This document shows positions 6,563 through 6,945 of a stretch of 6,945 nt of DNA, in pieces. Source of the DNA: Methyloligella sp. (GTDB taxonomy: Bacteria > Pseudomonadota > Alphaproteobacteria > Rhizobiales > JALUTE01); the NCBI GenBank assembly GCA_027058255.1, contig JALUTE010000004.1:1-6945 (forward strand), read 5' to 3'. The position numbers and the translations under genes were made by a program. The notes below the pieces were generated by a model. The model worked only from the letters and a program-made list of their open reading frames with translations, did not search any database and was not told the DNA's origin. How positions within the stretch are numbered: position 1 is the stretch's first letter; each line of letters starts with the position of its first letter.

Positions 6563-6945
6563 CTATGAAGGGGCTCGCCGGGCGTCAAGGCTGCGGTCGC
6601 GGTCCAATCGCCACAGCTCCGCCTCGGCGCGATCGAGCAGATCGTCCGGAATCGCCATGAGGCGCGGCCCGTCGGTCCAGAGCAGGGCGGCGCGAACGCA
6701 CTTGCGGGCATGGATGCGCCGGATGACGAGGCGATAGGCGGCAAGCTGCAGGAGATAGGCCTCGGGCACCGCCTCGGGCCGCTCGGGCGGGGGGCGGCCG
6801 GTCTTGTAGTCGAGGATCGTCACCGCGTCGGGGCCGACCGCGAGACGGTCGATCTGCCCGGAGATGGAGAGCGGCGGGCCCTCTCCGTCGGGCGGCGGGA
6901 TTTCCGCGGCAATCGGCACCTCGGCCTCGGAGTCGGGGGCAAAGA
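6563..6945 (-). CDS. addA: AddA, double-strand break repair helicase-nuclease, C-terminal nuclease domain (5' partial)
   Basis: The minus-strand frame is open from the right edge to the TAG at 6563-6565, giving the last 126 residues of a protein that is normally over 1,100 residues long. It matches the C-terminal PD-(D/E)XK nuclease of AddA/RecB: SGQIDRLAV (visible residues 28-36, Asp32), TILDYKTGRPPP (42-53, Asp45 and Lys47), and LLQLAAYR (64-71, the Q-x-x-x-Y motif). The 13-residue spacing between Asp32 and Asp45 equals that of the metal-binding Asp1067 and Asp1080 of E. coli RecB, and Lys47 corresponds to RecB Lys1082, so the nuclease appears intact. With AddB, AddA resects double-strand breaks for RecA loading. 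A GTG at 6917-6919 is only an internal valine; the codons to its right (ending FAPDSEAE) continue the AddA pattern. The family is clear; the helicase domains lie outside the window. Confidence 0.93.
   Translation of the reverse strand, partial: FAPDSEAEVPIAAEIPPPDGEGPPLSISGQIDRLAVGPDAVTILDYKTGRPPPERPEAVPEAYLLQLAAYRLVIRRIHARKCVRAALLWTDGPRLMAIPDDLLDRAEAELWRLDRDRSLDARRAPS

Noticed and set aside
5974..6660. A 228-codon plus-strand open frame across trxA and the end of addA
   Set aside because: It lies antisense to thioredoxin and addA, both certain, and its translation has no recognisable domain.

Overview
The window is GC-rich, densely coding DNA that looks like the chromosome of an alphaproteobacterium. 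The evidence is the addA-trxA gene order on the minus strand (typical of that class), an NDUFAF6-like squalene/phytoene-synthase-family protein, and strong third-position GC use throughout. I cannot name the genus. I see no transposase, integrase, tRNA, rRNA, CRISPR array or phage structural gene.

Layout from left to right. (1) Bases 1-608, plus strand: the C-terminal 201 codons of an NDUFAF6-like protein that enters from the left edge. (2) 711-2621, plus strand: a secreted, cysteine-rich SGNH/GDSL hydrolase with a large N-terminal extension. (3) 2693-3700 and 3740-5026, minus strand: a two-gene nucleotide-sugar operon, with a TviB-type UDP-N-acetylhexosamine 6-dehydrogenase followed 39 bases later by a UDP-glucuronate 4-epimerase-family protein. 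(4) 5027-5220: a 194-base divergent intergenic region. (5) 5221-5949, plus strand: a 242-residue protein resembling a class I methyltransferase, of unknown substrate. (6) 5950-6161: a convergent gap with an 11-base inverted repeat. (7) 6162-6482, minus strand: thioredoxin. (8) 6563-6945, minus strand: the C-terminal nuclease domain of the helicase-nuclease AddA, running off the right edge. No gene-free stretch exceeds 300 bases; the longest is 212 bases.

How the genes may work together: the dehydrogenase and epimerase should act in sequence to make a UDP-hexuronic acid (N-acetylated or not) for a surface polysaccharide or glycoconjugate. No glycosyltransferase, polymerase or export gene lies in the window, so the end product cannot be told. 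The secreted SGNH hydrolase converges on this operon and the methyltransferase-like gene diverges from it. Either could modify the same glycan, but only position suggests this. AddA and thioredoxin are housekeeping genes. I found no convincing new multi-gene system. The two proteins most worth a second look are the SGNH hydrolase, which lacks the usual Asp of the DxxH motif, and the methyltransferase-like protein.
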